Below are positions 16,946 to 26,008 of a stretch of DNA of 58,515 nucleotides, one piece after another. The notes beneath the pieces are model-generated. The model did not search any database. It was not told the origin of the DNA and saw only the letters and a program-made list of their open reading frames with translations. This stretch comes from CAYYMD01 sp964480425 (GTDB taxonomy: Bacteria > Planctomycetota > Phycisphaerae > SM23-33): contig CAYZPY010000001.1 of assembly GCA_964480425.1 (NCBI GenBank), forward strand, positions 1-58,515, written 5' to 3'. Made by a program: the position numbers and the translations under genes. Each line of letters begins with the position of its first letter. Position 1 is the first letter of the stretch.

Positions 16946-18377
16946 GAGGCGGAATTTTCTACGTGTGATGGGAAGCGCAGCCGTTATGGGCGGCGACCTG
17001 GGTCGATTGGCGGGAGCGAAAAATACGACGTCCCCCCGGCCGAATATTCTGTTCATAATGGCCGACGACCTCGGCAAGGAATGGATAAGTTGCTACGGCG
17101 CCGAAGGCGTCGAGACGCCCAACATCGACAAACTCGCCGAGGGGGGCATGCGATTCGAGAACGCCTATTCCATGCCGCAGTGCACGCCGACGCGCGTAAC
17201 GCTGCTGACCGGGCAGTATCCCTTCCGCCACGGCTGGACCAACCACTTCGACGTTCCGCGGTGGGGCAGCGGTTGTCACTTCGACGAGAACCTCAACGCC
17301 TCCTTCGCGCGCGTGCTTCGCGCGACGGGCTACGCCACCGCAATCGCCGGCAAGTGGCAGATAGACGACTTCCGTCTCGAACCCGATGCGCCGGACAAGG
17401 CCGGCTTCGACAAATGGTGCATGTGGACCGGCGGGGAGGGGAACAATCCAAAATCCGACAGGCGCTACTGGGACCCGTACGTCCACCAGGGCAGTAAAAG
17501 CCGCACGCGCAAGGGCGAGTTCGGACCGGACGTCTACTGCGACTTCCTGATGGATTTCATGCGAAAAAACAGGACCTCGCCCATGCTGCTTTACTACCCG
17601 ATGTGCCTGACGCACAGCCCGTTTGTGCCCACTCCCGACGCGCCCGACGCCTCAGGCGGGCAGGCGCGATACAAGGCGATGGTCCGCTACGCCGATAAAC
17701 TCGTCGCCCGACTGGTGGGTGATGAACTTGAGACGCTGGGACTGCGCGATAACACCATCGTCATCTTCACCACCGATAACGGCTCGCCGAGGAAAGTTAC
17801 CGGCGCGCGCAACGGGCACAGGGTAAAAGGCGCAAAGGGGCAGATGAACGAGTCCGGGACCGCCATGCCTTTTATCGTCAACTGCCCCGGTCTGGTGCCC
17901 GAAGGCGTGGTCACCGACGCCCTGACCGACTTTACGGACATCCTCCCGACGTTCGCCGAACTGGCCGGGACCGAGTGCAACGACAAGTTCGTCGTGGACG
18001 GGCGTTCCATTGCGCCGTTGATACTGGGCCGCGCCGACGACTCCCCGCGCAAGTGGATAATGTCGATGGGCGGGCGCGAGGCGAAGTTCCGCGACAACCG
18101 CGTGGTCCCCGCACAGGAATATGACGACCGCGTCATCCGCGACAAGCGATGGAAACTTTGGGTGAGCACGGAGCGCCGGGCGGTTAAACTTTTCGATCTG
18201 AAAAACGACCCGTGGGAAACGAAAAACCTCATAGACGCCGACGACCCGCAGGCGAGGGCGGCGAAGGAAAAACTCTGGTCCGTCATAAAAAAGATGCCCA
18301 AAAAGGACGCCGCGCCGCGTTATAATCCCAATCCCGAACAACTGTGGGACCGTTTCGATTACAAGGCCCCGTCTTGA
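16941..18377 (+). CDS. Type I sulfatase, Tat-exported
   Basis: 478 residues from the ATG at 16941 (AAAGGAAG upstream); a GTG 21 bases earlier is in frame but would spoil the signal. The N-terminus MERRNFLRVMG is a twin-arginine signal. PNILFIMADDLG holds the metal-binding Asp42-Asp43, and Cys81 in CTPTR is the C-x-P-x-R residue converted to formylglycine. TTDNGS and GRSIAPLI are further sulfatase blocks. The enzyme removes sulfate esters, presumably from the sulfated glycan whose fucose and arabinose are released by neighbouring enzymes. It needs a formylglycine-generating enzyme encoded elsewhere. It is divergent from the GH29 run. Confidence 0.94.
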   Translation: MERRNFLRVMGSAAVMGGDLGRLAGAKNTTSPRPNILFIMADDLGKEWISCYGAEGVETPNIDKLAEGGMRFENAYSMPQCTPTRVTLLTGQYPFRHGWTNHFDVPRWGSGCHFDENLNASFARVLRATGYATAIAGKWQIDDFRLEPDAPDKAGFDKWCMWTGGEGNNPKSDRRYWDPYVHQGSKSRTRKGEFGPDVYCDFLMDFMRKNRTSPMLLYYPMCLTHSPFVPTPDAPDASGGQARYKAMVRYADKLVARLVGDELETLGLRDNTIVIFTTDNGSPRKVTGARNGHRVKGAKGQMNESGTAMPFIVNCPGLVPEGVVTDALTDFTDILPTFAELAGTECNDKFVVDGRSIAPLILGRADDSPRKWIMSMGGREAKFRDNRVVPAQEYDDRVIRDKRWKLWVSTERRAVKLFDLKNDPWETKNLIDADDPQARAAKEKLWSVIKKMPKKDAAPRYNPNPEQLWDRFDYKAPS

Positions 18378-18389
18378 CCGGTCGGGCAG

Positions 18390-18420
18390 CGGACGTGCGA
18401 CGTGAAAGGAAGATAATGGA
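18390..18420 (+). repeat. 31-bp direct repeat, copy B
   Basis: Exact copy of 16915-16945, 12 bases after the sulfatase stop. It places a ribosome binding site and ATG in front of an unrelated 50-codon frame. It is probably the scar of a tandem duplication followed by loss, or of recombination between copies of a sulfatase leader. Confidence 0.85.
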
Positions 18421-18568
18421 CGGGTGCGTAGGGTCGGCGAGATTGAACCCGCCCGGGCGAAGACAGCGAAGAACCCGCCGCCGCACGCAAAAAGTTGCTC
18501 CGGCGGATGGACCCGCCGCTGTCGAAGAAATCCAGAGCACAACCCGACTAATGTCGTTTTTAATATAA
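18416..18568 (+). CDS. Possible 50-residue ORF using a duplicated sulfatase leader
   Basis: The ATG lies inside repeat copy B and so has exactly the same ribosome binding site as the sulfatase. The frame runs 50 codons to a TAA. The product is very basic (GRRQRRTRRRTQK) and resembles nothing I recognise. It may be translated simply because it inherited the leader, and I would not assume a function. No other gene is visible between the sulfatase and the phosphoribosyltransferase. Confidence 0.2.
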   Translation: MDGCVGSARLNPPGRRQRRTRRRTQKVAPADGPAAVEEIQSTTRLMSFLI

Positions 18569-18617
18569 TTCAAAGGCGGAGAAAACTTATTACGACAACC
18601 ACGCCGGGCGAGTGACC

Positions 18618-19259
18618 ATGTACCGGAATCGATCACAGGCGGGCAAGCATCTTGCCGAGGCACTGGAACCCTACAAGGGCGCCGGCGCCCTTGTCCTCGG
18701 GCTTCCCCGCGGCGGGGTGGAGGTCGCATACGAAATCGCCGAGGCGCTCGACGCCGAACTGGACGTGCTTGTCGTGCGTAAACTCGGCGCCCCGCAGAAC
18801 CCGGAACTGGGACTGGGTGCGATAGCGTCCTACGGGGCGAGGTTCATCGACGACGACATCGTCAGCGCTTTGAACGTGCCGGCCGGGACGCTGGAGCGAA
18901 TCGAGCAGGACGAGCGCCGGGAGATGCACCGTCGCCAGTCGGCGTATCGCGGCGACGCGGAGCCCCCGCGTCTGCAAGGGCGCACCGTAATCATCGTTGA
19001 CGACGGCATAGCCACCGGAGGCACGGCGATGGCCGCCATCCGCGCGGTGCGAACGTTAAAGCCCCAACGCATAATCCTGGCGGTTCCCGTCGCCCCGCCG
19101 GATTCGGTGGAGAAATTGAAACCCCTGGTAGACGAACTGGTTTGCCCCTGCACGCCCGAGCCGTTCATGGCCATCGGGCAGTGGTACGAGCAGTTCGACC
19201 AGACTTCCGATAAGCGCGTCATCGAGTTGCTGCAAAGACGGCGGGCTGAAGCAACATAG
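18618..19259 (+). CDS. Phosphoribosyltransferase family protein
   Basis: 213 residues from the ATG at 18618; a GTG six bases earlier is equally possible. VIIVDDGIATGGTAMAA near residue 125 is the PRPP-binding loop of type I phosphoribosyltransferases, and LVLGLPRGGVEVAYEIAEAL plus VVRKLGAPQNPELGLGAIA are typical of the broad, poorly characterised subfamily often annotated as predicted phosphoribosyltransferase. The usual dienelactone-hydrolase fusion partner of some relatives is absent. Cytoplasmic. Its substrate base is unknown and its place between glycan-degradation genes offers no clear explanation. Confidence 0.85.
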   Translation: MYRNRSQAGKHLAEALEPYKGAGALVLGLPRGGVEVAYEIAEALDAELDVLVVRKLGAPQNPELGLGAIASYGARFIDDDIVSALNVPAGTLERIEQDERREMHRRQSAYRGDAEPPRLQGRTVIIVDDGIATGGTAMAAIRAVRTLKPQRIILAVPVAPPDSVEKLKPLVDELVCPCTPEPFMAIGQWYEQFDQTSDKRVIELLQRRRAEAT

Positions 19260-19291
19260 GGCGGGATAACACACGCCAAACCTCGTGTTCT

Positions 19292-19311
19292 GTCTCGAAG
19301 TGCATCGAGAC
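19292..19311. terminator. Perfect hairpin after the phosphoribosyltransferase gene
   Basis: GTCTCGA and TCGAGAC arms of 7 bases flank a 6-base loop, 33 bases after the stop codon. A second, GC-rich imperfect hairpin follows at about 19322-19350. Neither is followed by a T-run, so termination is a possibility and not a firm call. Confidence 0.3.
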
Positions 19312-19396
19312 CTCGCAAAACACCTGCCCCGCGGGGCGGGGAGGTGGCGTCGCCGACTGCGCGCGTCCCTGCTTGATTACCGCAGGTAGGCAGGTT

Positions 19397-19418
19397 GGCA
19401 TGGGAATAATAATATGCC
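19397..19418. promoter_or_regulatory. Interrupted palindrome upstream of the GH51 gene
   Basis: GGCAT and ATGCC half-sites are separated by 12 AT-rich bases, in a region that also contains TTGGCA and TAATAT, 33 bases upstream of the GH51 start. It is a plausible operator overlapping a promoter. No regulator gene for it is seen in the window. Confidence 0.25.
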
Positions 19419-19450
19419 ATACTGTACGGGAACTGAGAGGAGACATTGGG

Positions 19451-21409
19451 ATGAGAAAAATCCGTCAATCGCTGGCGTTGCTTGTTTTACTGATCGCCTC
19501 GGCCCCGGCGGCCGCCGAGCCCACACTGGTGGTCGACGTCGCCGAAAAGGGCCATCGCATCAATCCCACCCAGTACGGCGTGTTCTTCGAGGAAATCAGC
19601 CACGCCGGCGACGGGGGCCTCTATGCGGAACTTGTAAAAAACCGCTCGTTCGAAGATTCGCTCAAGAACATCCCGAACTGGTCGCTGTACGAGAAAGGAA
19701 ACGCCCGCGGGAAAATGTCGCTTGAGGCGAAAGACCTGCTGAACGACGCCCAGGCGCGGGCGCTGAAGGTGGCGCTGGCCGGGGCGGGCACACTCGGCGT
19801 GGTCAACGCCGGATACTGGGGCGTCAACGTCCAACAGGGCAAACAATACACGCTGAGGTTCTTCGCAAAATCCGCACTCGGCGAAGGCGCGACTATAACG
19901 GCGATGTTGCAGAACAAGGACCGCTCGGCCGTGTTCGCGGCGCACACGTTCAGGAACCTTGCGCCGGAATGGAAGGAATATTCCGTAAAACTCCGCCCCA
20001 ACGGGACCGAGCACGACGGGCGCCTTGTGCTGGAGATATCATCCCGCCGGGGCGGGGCGGTCATGCTCGACGTGGTCTCGCTGTTCCCCCCCACCTGGAA
20101 GTGCCGCCCCAATGGTACGCGCCCCGACCTGGCGCAGATGATTGCTGACCTGAATCCCGGGGTGATCCGCTTCCCCGGGGGAAGTTACACAAGCACCTGG
20201 CCGGAAAAGGCGCCCGAATGGCTCAAGGAAATCGGACCCGTCGAGCGGCGCGAAGGGCACCCCGCGCCCGGAGAAAAATGCAACTGGGGATATCACTGCA
20301 CGGGGGGGTTCGGCTTCCACGAGTACCTCCAGTTCGCCGAGGACCTCGGTGCCGAACCCATTTACGTATTCCAGGGCGGCGCAGACCCGCGCGCCAAACC
20401 CGATAAACCAAAGACCTACATCAAGGGCGAAGAACTCGACGAACTCATCTGCGAGATACTCGACGGCATCGAGTACGCCAACGGCGGGACCGACACCGAA
20501 TGGGGCGCAAAGCGGGCCGCCAACGGCCACCCCGAACCGTTCGGCATGAAGTACGTCCAGATAGGCAACGAAAACTGGCACAAACCCTTCCACGCCAACT
20601 ACAAAAAGATTTACCGGGCCATCAAGGACAAATATCCCGACATCAAGGTCATCTGGGGCGGCGACTGGATCGGCAACAACCAGTTCGGATACAAGTCCGA
20701 CGGCGTCATGCCGCCCGGTTCAAAGGCCGATATCATCGACGAGCACTATTACAAAAAGGACGATTACTTCTTCGAGAATCCCGACCGCTTCAGCGACGAA
20801 AATTATCCCCGCGACGCGGACCGCCAGGCGAAAATCTTCCTCGGCGAGGCGTCCGCCCTGGGAAACGACCTGCACGCGGCGCTGAAGGAGGCGGCATTCC
20901 TGCCGGGCGCCGAGAAATATTCCGACAAGGTGGTCATGTCCGTCTACGCGCCGCTACTGTGCAACGTCAACTTCAAGAAGTGGAAGGCGAACATGATCTT
21001 CTTCGACAACCACCGCGCCTACGGTACGCCGTCGTACTGGGCTCAACTTATGCTGGGCAACCACGTCGGTGACGTGAACGTGTCCTGCAGCGGACCGGAC
21101 GGGCTTTTGAACAAGTCCCTGTTCGTAAACGCCACGATGGTCGAAGACACCGGCGAGGTCATAGTCAAGATAGTCAACCGCGACGGCGAACAGCATCGGA
21201 TTAAAATCCACGTTCGCGGAACCGGCGCCGACGAGTTCGCCGCGCGCGAAATTACAATGTCCGCGCGAACCAAAAAGGCGCAGAACTCCTTCGAGCAGCC
21301 CGAAAACGTGGCGCCCGTCGAGCGGGCGCCGTTCGCCGTGGCCGGTAAATTCGACTACACCGTCAAGGCAAACTCCTTTACCGTATTGCGTCTCAAGCCC
21401 GCCCGGTGA
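19451..21409 (+). CDS. GH51 alpha-L-arabinofuranosidase
   Basis: 652 residues from the ATG at 19451, chosen because GAGAGGAG lies just upstream and the protein then begins with a signal peptide (LALLVLLIASAPAAA). INPTQYGVFFEEISHAGDGGLYAELVKNRSFE is the usual GH51 opening. A carbohydrate-binding-like beta-sandwich occupies roughly 85-215. Catalytic acid/base Glu374 is in GNENW and nucleophile Glu466 in FLGEASA, as in family members. It releases L-arabinofuranose from arabinans, arabinoxylans or arabinogalactans outside the cytoplasm and would feed the isomerase encoded at 7686-9158. It is the first gene of a three-gene plus-strand run. Confidence 0.94.
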   Translation: MRKIRQSLALLVLLIASAPAAAEPTLVVDVAEKGHRINPTQYGVFFEEISHAGDGGLYAELVKNRSFEDSLKNIPNWSLYEKGNARGKMSLEAKDLLNDAQARALKVALAGAGTLGVVNAGYWGVNVQQGKQYTLRFFAKSALGEGATITAMLQNKDRSAVFAAHTFRNLAPEWKEYSVKLRPNGTEHDGRLVLEISSRRGGAVMLDVVSLFPPTWKCRPNGTRPDLAQMIADLNPGVIRFPGGSYTSTWPEKAPEWLKEIGPVERREGHPAPGEKCNWGYHCTGGFGFHEYLQFAEDLGAEPIYVFQGGADPRAKPDKPKTYIKGEELDELICEILDGIEYANGGTDTEWGAKRAANGHPEPFGMKYVQIGNENWHKPFHANYKKIYRAIKDKYPDIKVIWGGDWIGNNQFGYKSDGVMPPGSKADIIDEHYYKKDDYFFENPDRFSDENYPRDADRQAKIFLGEASALGNDLHAALKEAAFLPGAEKYSDKVVMSVYAPLLCNVNFKKWKANMIFFDNHRAYGTPSYWAQLMLGNHVGDVNVSCSGPDGLLNKSLFVNATMVEDTGEVIVKIVNRDGEQHRIKIHVRGTGADEFAAREITMSARTKKAQNSFEQPENVAPVERAPFAVAGKFDYTVKANSFTVLRLKPAR

Positions 21410-21439
21410 TTCCAGGCAAACTGGTGCGAAAGGATTAAT

Positions 21440-22555
21440 ATGAACAGACGAGAATTTCTCCAAACCGCCTCGCTGGGCGCCGCGGCAGTCGCCACCGGCG
21501 CCCTGCACCGGCCGCTGCACGAATCCCAACGCGAGCAGGTCATCAGCGATTTCGAAAAACGTCTTTGGCCCGTCGGGCGCGTGCTGGACGTAAAGGACAC
21601 GCACGTGTGGGGCTGCTCGCCGGTGGACGGGCCCGACGGTAAGGTTCACCTGTTCTTCGCCAACTGGAAAGGCGGGCACGGCGGGTGGATAACCAAGTGC
21701 AGGGTCGGGCACGCAGTGTCCGAAAAGCCCGAGGGACCGTTTGAGGTCCTCGACGACGCGGTGCTCAAAGGTCGCGGCGGCGACCACTGGGACGCCTCCA
21801 CAATCCACAACCCCACCATCCACAAGGTCGGCGACCGATACGCCCTTTTCTACATCGGAAGCAGCACCGCAATCGCCAAAAAGCAAAAACTCCACATCGC
21901 CAGCACGCAGCGGATAGGGCTGGCGATGGCCGATAAAATCGACGGGCCGTTCCGGCGCGTCGGCGAGGGTCCTATCTTCGACGTCAATCCCGAAAAGCCC
22001 GCATGGGACGATTACATCGTGGTAAACCCGGCACTGCTGAAGCACCCCAACGGGCAGTTCTGGCTGTACTACAAGGCGTGGGACCAGCACCAGGAATTCC
22101 CCGAATCCCAGCGTCGAAAGCGGCGCAAGGGTCTGCGGAAGTTAGGCCTGGCCGTCGCGGACAGAATCGAGGGCCCCTACCGTCGCCACCCCCAGAATCC
22201 CATCGTCGATTTTCACCGGCTCGGTCAGGTCTGGCTGGAGGACCCGTACGTGTTCATGGAAGGCGATAAATTCTACATGATCGCCCGCGACATGTATTAC
22301 TACAACACGCAGGTCGGGCTGCTGTTCGAATCCGACGACGGCGTCCACTGGTCCAAACCCAAGGTCGGATACAAGCGGGCGAGTGAATACTTCGGCCACG
22401 ACGTGCTGCGCTACAAGAATGAGCGATTCGAGCGCCCCCAGGTGCTCGTGCGCGACGGACATCCGGCCTATCTGTACTGCGCGTTTGGAAACCGACGCAA
22501 CTATTCCACCGGCGTAGTGTTCAAGGTAAGACCGAAATCGGAAATTAAATCCTGA
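21440..22555 (+). CDS. Tat-exported five-bladed beta-propeller glycosidase-like protein (GH43/GH117 type)
   Basis: 371 residues. MNRREFLQTASLGAAAVATGAL is a twin-arginine signal. The rest alternates short strands and conserved WGCSPV, HNPTIHKVGDRYALFYIGS, VVNPALLKHPNGQFWLYYK and WLEDPYVFMEGDKFYMI blocks, the pattern of five-bladed propeller glycoside hydrolases. Acidic residues of the kind used in catalysis (ED in LEDPYV) are present, but the exact family cannot be fixed without profile comparison. It follows GH51 after 30 bases and precedes the GH141-like gene after 31, so all three are probably co-transcribed and act on the same arabinose-containing substrate. Confidence 0.75.
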   Translation: MNRREFLQTASLGAAAVATGALHRPLHESQREQVISDFEKRLWPVGRVLDVKDTHVWGCSPVDGPDGKVHLFFANWKGGHGGWITKCRVGHAVSEKPEGPFEVLDDAVLKGRGGDHWDASTIHNPTIHKVGDRYALFYIGSSTAIAKKQKLHIASTQRIGLAMADKIDGPFRRVGEGPIFDVNPEKPAWDDYIVVNPALLKHPNGQFWLYYKAWDQHQEFPESQRRKRRKGLRKLGLAVADRIEGPYRRHPQNPIVDFHRLGQVWLEDPYVFMEGDKFYMIARDMYYYNTQVGLLFESDDGVHWSKPKVGYKRASEYFGHDVLRYKNERFERPQVLVRDGHPAYLYCAFGNRRNYSTGVVFKVRPKSEIKS

Positions 22556-22586
22556 CCCGCCGACAACTTTTAAGGGAGCATCGAAG

Positions 22587-24962
22587 ATGAATGCCACCAT
22601 AGCAGCGATAATGATTTACGTCTCGGCCGGCGGCGGCGCGGACAACAACCCCGGCACCAGGGAAAAGCCCGTCCGCACGCCGGCGGCGGCGCGGAAAATC
22701 GTCTCAAAACACGACGCGCGCGGCGAGAAGCCCATAGAAGTCGTCCTGGACGGAGGGACTTATTACCTGCCCGAGACGCTGGTCTTCACCGCCGAAGACA
22801 GCGGCGCCAGGGGCGCGCCGGTCATTTACAGGTCCGCCGAAGGTCAGGACGTCATTATCAGCGGCGGAAAGAAGGTCGATCTGGAATGGAAGCCGTACAA
22901 AAACGGCATAATGCAGGCCGGGGTCCCCGACGGCTTCACGTCCGACCAGTTGTTCGTCAACGACAAGCGGCAGCACATGGCCCGGTTCCCCAACTACGAC
23001 CCCGACGCGCAGTACTTCCAGGGCTTCTCCGCCAGGTCCACCTCGACGCAGAAGGTAAAGGAATGGTCCGACCCCGCCGGCGGATACGTTCACGCCATGC
23101 ACCGCAGTCTGTGGGGCGACATGCACTGGAGAATCACCGGAAAGAAAAACGGCGAACTCAAGATGGTCGGGGGCTGGCAGAATAACCGCCAGATGGGCTC
23201 GCATAAAAAATTCCGCTTCGTGGAGAACATCTTCGAGGAACTCGACGCGCCCGGCGAATGGTACCTCGATAAGAAAAAGAACATCCTGTATTTTTATCCG
23301 CCCGAGGGCGTCGACATAAACGACGCCACGGTCGAGGTCGTGCGCCTGGAGCACCTGGTCGAGTTCCGCGGCGATTTGAACAGCCCGGTCAAACATGTCA
23401 ATCTTCAAGGACTCACATTCACTCACACCGCGCGGACGTTCATGGAAAACAAGGAACCCATGGTCCGCAGCGACTGGACCACATATCGCGGCGGGGCGAT
23501 ATTCTTCAACGGGGCAGAGGACTGCGCCGTGGACCACTGCTACATCAGCCAGGTCGGCGGCAATGGCGTGTTCGTCAACAAGTACAACCGGCGCATCTCG
23601 GTCGTCGGTTGCCACATCGCCGAGGCCGGGGCAAGCGCCGTGTCGTTCGTGGGCGACCCAAAGGCGCTGCGCTCGCCGCTGTTCGAGTACCACCAGACAC
23701 AGACGCTCGAAGAGATGGACAAGACGCCCGGACCTAAGACGCCGAACTACCCGGCCGAGTGCCTCGTCGAGAACTGCCTTATCTACCGCAACGGTCGGGT
23801 CGAAAAGCAGACCGCCGGTGTGAACATCGCCATGTCCGAGTCCATAACCATACGCCATTGCAGTATTTACGACTGCCCGCGGGCGGGCATCAACATCTGT
23901 GACGGCGCGTTCGGCGGGTACATCATCGAGTTCAACGACGTCTTCGACACCGTCAAGGAGACCGGCGACCACGGTTCGTTCAACTCCTGGGGTCGCGACC
24001 GCTTCTGGCACCCCGAGCGCGGGCAGACCGTCAGGTGGGTCCAAAAGCACCCCGACATGCCTAAGTGGGACGCACACAAAACCACCGTCATGCGCAACAA
24101 CCGATGGCGGTGCGACCACGGGTGGGACATCGACCTCGACGACGGATCGAGCAATTATGAAATATACAACAACCTATGCCTGGCCGGCGGAATCAAACTC
24201 CGCGAGGGATACTTCAGAAAAGTAGAGAACAACATCCTGGTCAACTACTCCTTCTGCCCGCACGTGTGGTACACCGACTGCCACACAACCTTCAAGAACA
24301 ACATCGTCTGGAAGGACCGCTACTTCCCCGCAGGCATGCGCAGAACCGACCAGGGAGAAAACATCGATTACAACCTCGTCCACAAACAAGGCGCCGAAGG
24401 AACCGAACCCGCCAAGGGGCTGGCCAAGTTCAGCGGCGACGACGAGCACTCCATAATCGCCGACGCGATGTTCGTGGACCCCATCCGCGGCGACTACCGC
24501 GTAAAAGACGGCTCGCCCGCGCTGAAGTTGGGCTTTAAAAACTTTCCCATGGACAGGTTCGGCGTACAAGACCCGGAACTTAAAAAGATAGCCGACACCG
24601 CGCCGCTTCCCGGTACGCTGCGCGCGGCGAAGATACGCAGCGGCGGTTGGGGCAGGCGGTACGAAACGCCGAAGTCCGCACACTGGCTCGGCGCGAATGT
24701 CAAGGAAATCCAGACTCAAGGCGAGATGTCGGCTGTGGGACTGGGCAACAAGAACGGCGTGCTCGTCGTCGACGTCCCGACCGGATCCAAGGCCGCCGAG
24801 GCCGGACTGAAGGAAAACGACGTCATCCGCGCCGTAAACGGCATCGAGATCAGGGACCTCCAGACCTTCGCCGATATATACAAAACCCAGGCCGAAAAAG
24901 GTCCCGTCACGCTTGAACTCTGGCGCGACCAGGGCGAGACGCAAATCAAAATTAAGCCCTGA
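22587..24962 (+). CDS. GH141-like right-handed beta-helix protein with C-terminal PDZ domain
   Basis: 791 residues. The opening (IYVSAGGGADNNPGTREKPV, then EVVLDGGTYYLPETLVFT and PVIYRSAEGQDVIISGG) is typical of GH141-like beta-helix glycosidases, a family with described alpha-L-fucosidase and xylanase members. The middle has beta-helix strands with HCYISQVGGNGVFVNKYNRR and NRWRCDHGWDIDLDDGSSNY. Residues about 700-791 form a PDZ domain (NGVLVVDVPTGSKAAEAGLKENDVI). No clear signal peptide precedes the beta-helix: only MNATIAAIM, weakly hydrophobic. AAGGGAG supports this start. So it may be cytoplasmic, or exported by an unusual route. It is the last gene in the GH51 run. Confidence 0.78.
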   Translation: MNATIAAIMIYVSAGGGADNNPGTREKPVRTPAAARKIVSKHDARGEKPIEVVLDGGTYYLPETLVFTAEDSGARGAPVIYRSAEGQDVIISGGKKVDLEWKPYKNGIMQAGVPDGFTSDQLFVNDKRQHMARFPNYDPDAQYFQGFSARSTSTQKVKEWSDPAGGYVHAMHRSLWGDMHWRITGKKNGELKMVGGWQNNRQMGSHKKFRFVENIFEELDAPGEWYLDKKKNILYFYPPEGVDINDATVEVVRLEHLVEFRGDLNSPVKHVNLQGLTFTHTARTFMENKEPMVRSDWTTYRGGAIFFNGAEDCAVDHCYISQVGGNGVFVNKYNRRISVVGCHIAEAGASAVSFVGDPKALRSPLFEYHQTQTLEEMDKTPGPKTPNYPAECLVENCLIYRNGRVEKQTAGVNIAMSESITIRHCSIYDCPRAGINICDGAFGGYIIEFNDVFDTVKETGDHGSFNSWGRDRFWHPERGQTVRWVQKHPDMPKWDAHKTTVMRNNRWRCDHGWDIDLDDGSSNYEIYNNLCLAGGIKLREGYFRKVENNILVNYSFCPHVWYTDCHTTFKNNIVWKDRYFPAGMRRTDQGENIDYNLVHKQGAEGTEPAKGLAKFSGDDEHSIIADAMFVDPIRGDYRVKDGSPALKLGFKNFPMDRFGVQDPELKKIADTAPLPGTLRAAKIRSGGWGRRYETPKSAHWLGANVKEIQTQGEMSAVGLGNKNGVLVVDVPTGSKAAEAGLKENDVIRAVNGIEIRDLQTFADIYKTQAEKGPVTLELWRDQGETQIKIKP

Positions 24963-25299
24963 CCGCCGCGTAGGACTCGCCATTGAAAAAGTCGGCAGCG
25001 CAGGAACGCCGCCGACCCAAGTTTGGTTTGGCCGCAACTTGCCCGTTACAGGCGGGCAAAGCCGCTGCAATGAAGCACAATATAAACGTCATTCCCCGCC
25101 CGGTTCCGTCATGGGTGGTCCCCGGCTTTGTTCCCTCCGCTGCCTGAAATACCCGTGCCGGCGTCATGCACGGTATTGTCCCGGATTGGTCCTGTCGGTC
25201 GGGCGTCGTGGCGGTGGACCGGAGTAAAAGGGTCTGTTCGACGAGTGGTGAGGGAGTGAAACAATTTCGGATTCTTAAAAGCGGGGTCTGTTCCTGTTT
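24963..25299. other. Intergenic region between convergent genes
   Basis: 337 bases. It holds a 7-bp inverted repeat (TTGCCCG at 25039-25045 with CGGGCAA at 25053-25059), which lacks a T-run. Near 25227 and 25277 two similar stretches contain GGGTCTGTTC, once as AAAAGGGTCTGTTCG and once as AAAGCGGGGTCTGTTCC, perhaps traces of a dispersed repeat. A minus-strand frame with a lipobox-like LPACNG exists but lacks other support. I see no gene. Confidence 0.5.
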
Positions 25300-25977
25300 T
25301 CAGACGGGGTGTTTTTTTTCGAAGGCGTATGCGTGGCGGACGACGTCGCCGGTTCGCAGGAAGATGATGTCCTCTGCGATGTTCGTGCACAGGTCGCCGA
25401 TTCGCTCCAGCGAACGGGCGATATTGAGCATTGCGTATGCCCGCTCCACGCCTGCGGTGCGGTGGCTTTCGGCGTCGAGGATGGTCGCGACGAATTCCAT
25501 GTGCGCCTGGTCGACCTGTCGGTCGCTGCTTATGACCCGCCTTGCGGTCTCGGCGTCGGAGGCGTTGAGCATTCTCATGGTCACGCCCAGCATGCCGACG
25601 GTCAGCGAGCGGAGGCGCTGGAAGGCGGCGTCGGTCTCGAGGTCGATGTCGTCCTCGATGACGCGATCGATCTGCTTTGTGATTCCGCAGGCCAGGTCGG
25701 CTATCCGCTCCAGGTCGTTATTGGCCTTGATTATAGTGCAGATGGCACGCAGGTCGATGGCGGCCGGCTGATACAGCGCCAGCATGCGGATGCATTCCTG
25801 TTCGATTTCGACCTCTTCGCGGTCGATGGCGGCGTCCTTGTCGCGAACCCACCGTGCGGTGCGGGCGTCTTTCTGCTCGACGGCGCGCAGAGCATCCATG
25901 ACGGTCTCTTCGACCCTCATTCCCATGTGGTCCAGCCGCAACTGGCATATTTCCAGGCGTCTTTGAAGTTCGGACAT
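25300..25977 (-). CDS. phoU: Phosphate signalling/transport accessory protein PhoU
   Basis: 225 residues from the ATG at 25977. The open frame extends upstream to 26085, but that would overlap pstB by 77 bases, while 25977 has GAGGA eight bases upstream and gives the usual PhoU length. Two PhoU repeats are visible, each with a conserved E/DxxxD helix signature (IKANNDLERIADLACGI and LNIARSLERIGDLCTNIAEDI). PhoU links the Pst transporter to the PhoR kinase and damps Pho signalling when phosphate is ample. It is the last gene of the pst operon, 31 bases after pstB, as in many bacteria. Confidence 0.94.
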   Translation of the reverse strand: MSELQRRLEICQLRLDHMGMRVEETVMDALRAVEQKDARTARWVRDKDAAIDREEVEIEQECIRMLALYQPAAIDLRAICTIIKANNDLERIADLACGITKQIDRVIEDDIDLETDAAFQRLRSLTVGMLGVTMRMLNASDAETARRVISSDRQVDQAHMEFVATILDAESHRTAGVERAYAMLNIARSLERIGDLCTNIAEDIIFLRTGDVVRHAYAFEKKHPV

Positions 25978-26008
25978 TCCGACGTCCTCGTCTCTGTTTG
26001 ATTCTATA

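Noticed and set aside
24952..25167. Small minus-strand ORF with a lipobox-like LPACNG
   Set aside because: No ribosome binding site, overlap with the end of the GH141-like gene, and a basic unstructured C-terminus; treated as chance.
25220..25300. GGGTCTGTTC-like repeats as a complete mobile element
   Set aside because: Only two short imperfect copies are present with no transposase gene or terminal inverted repeats in the window.
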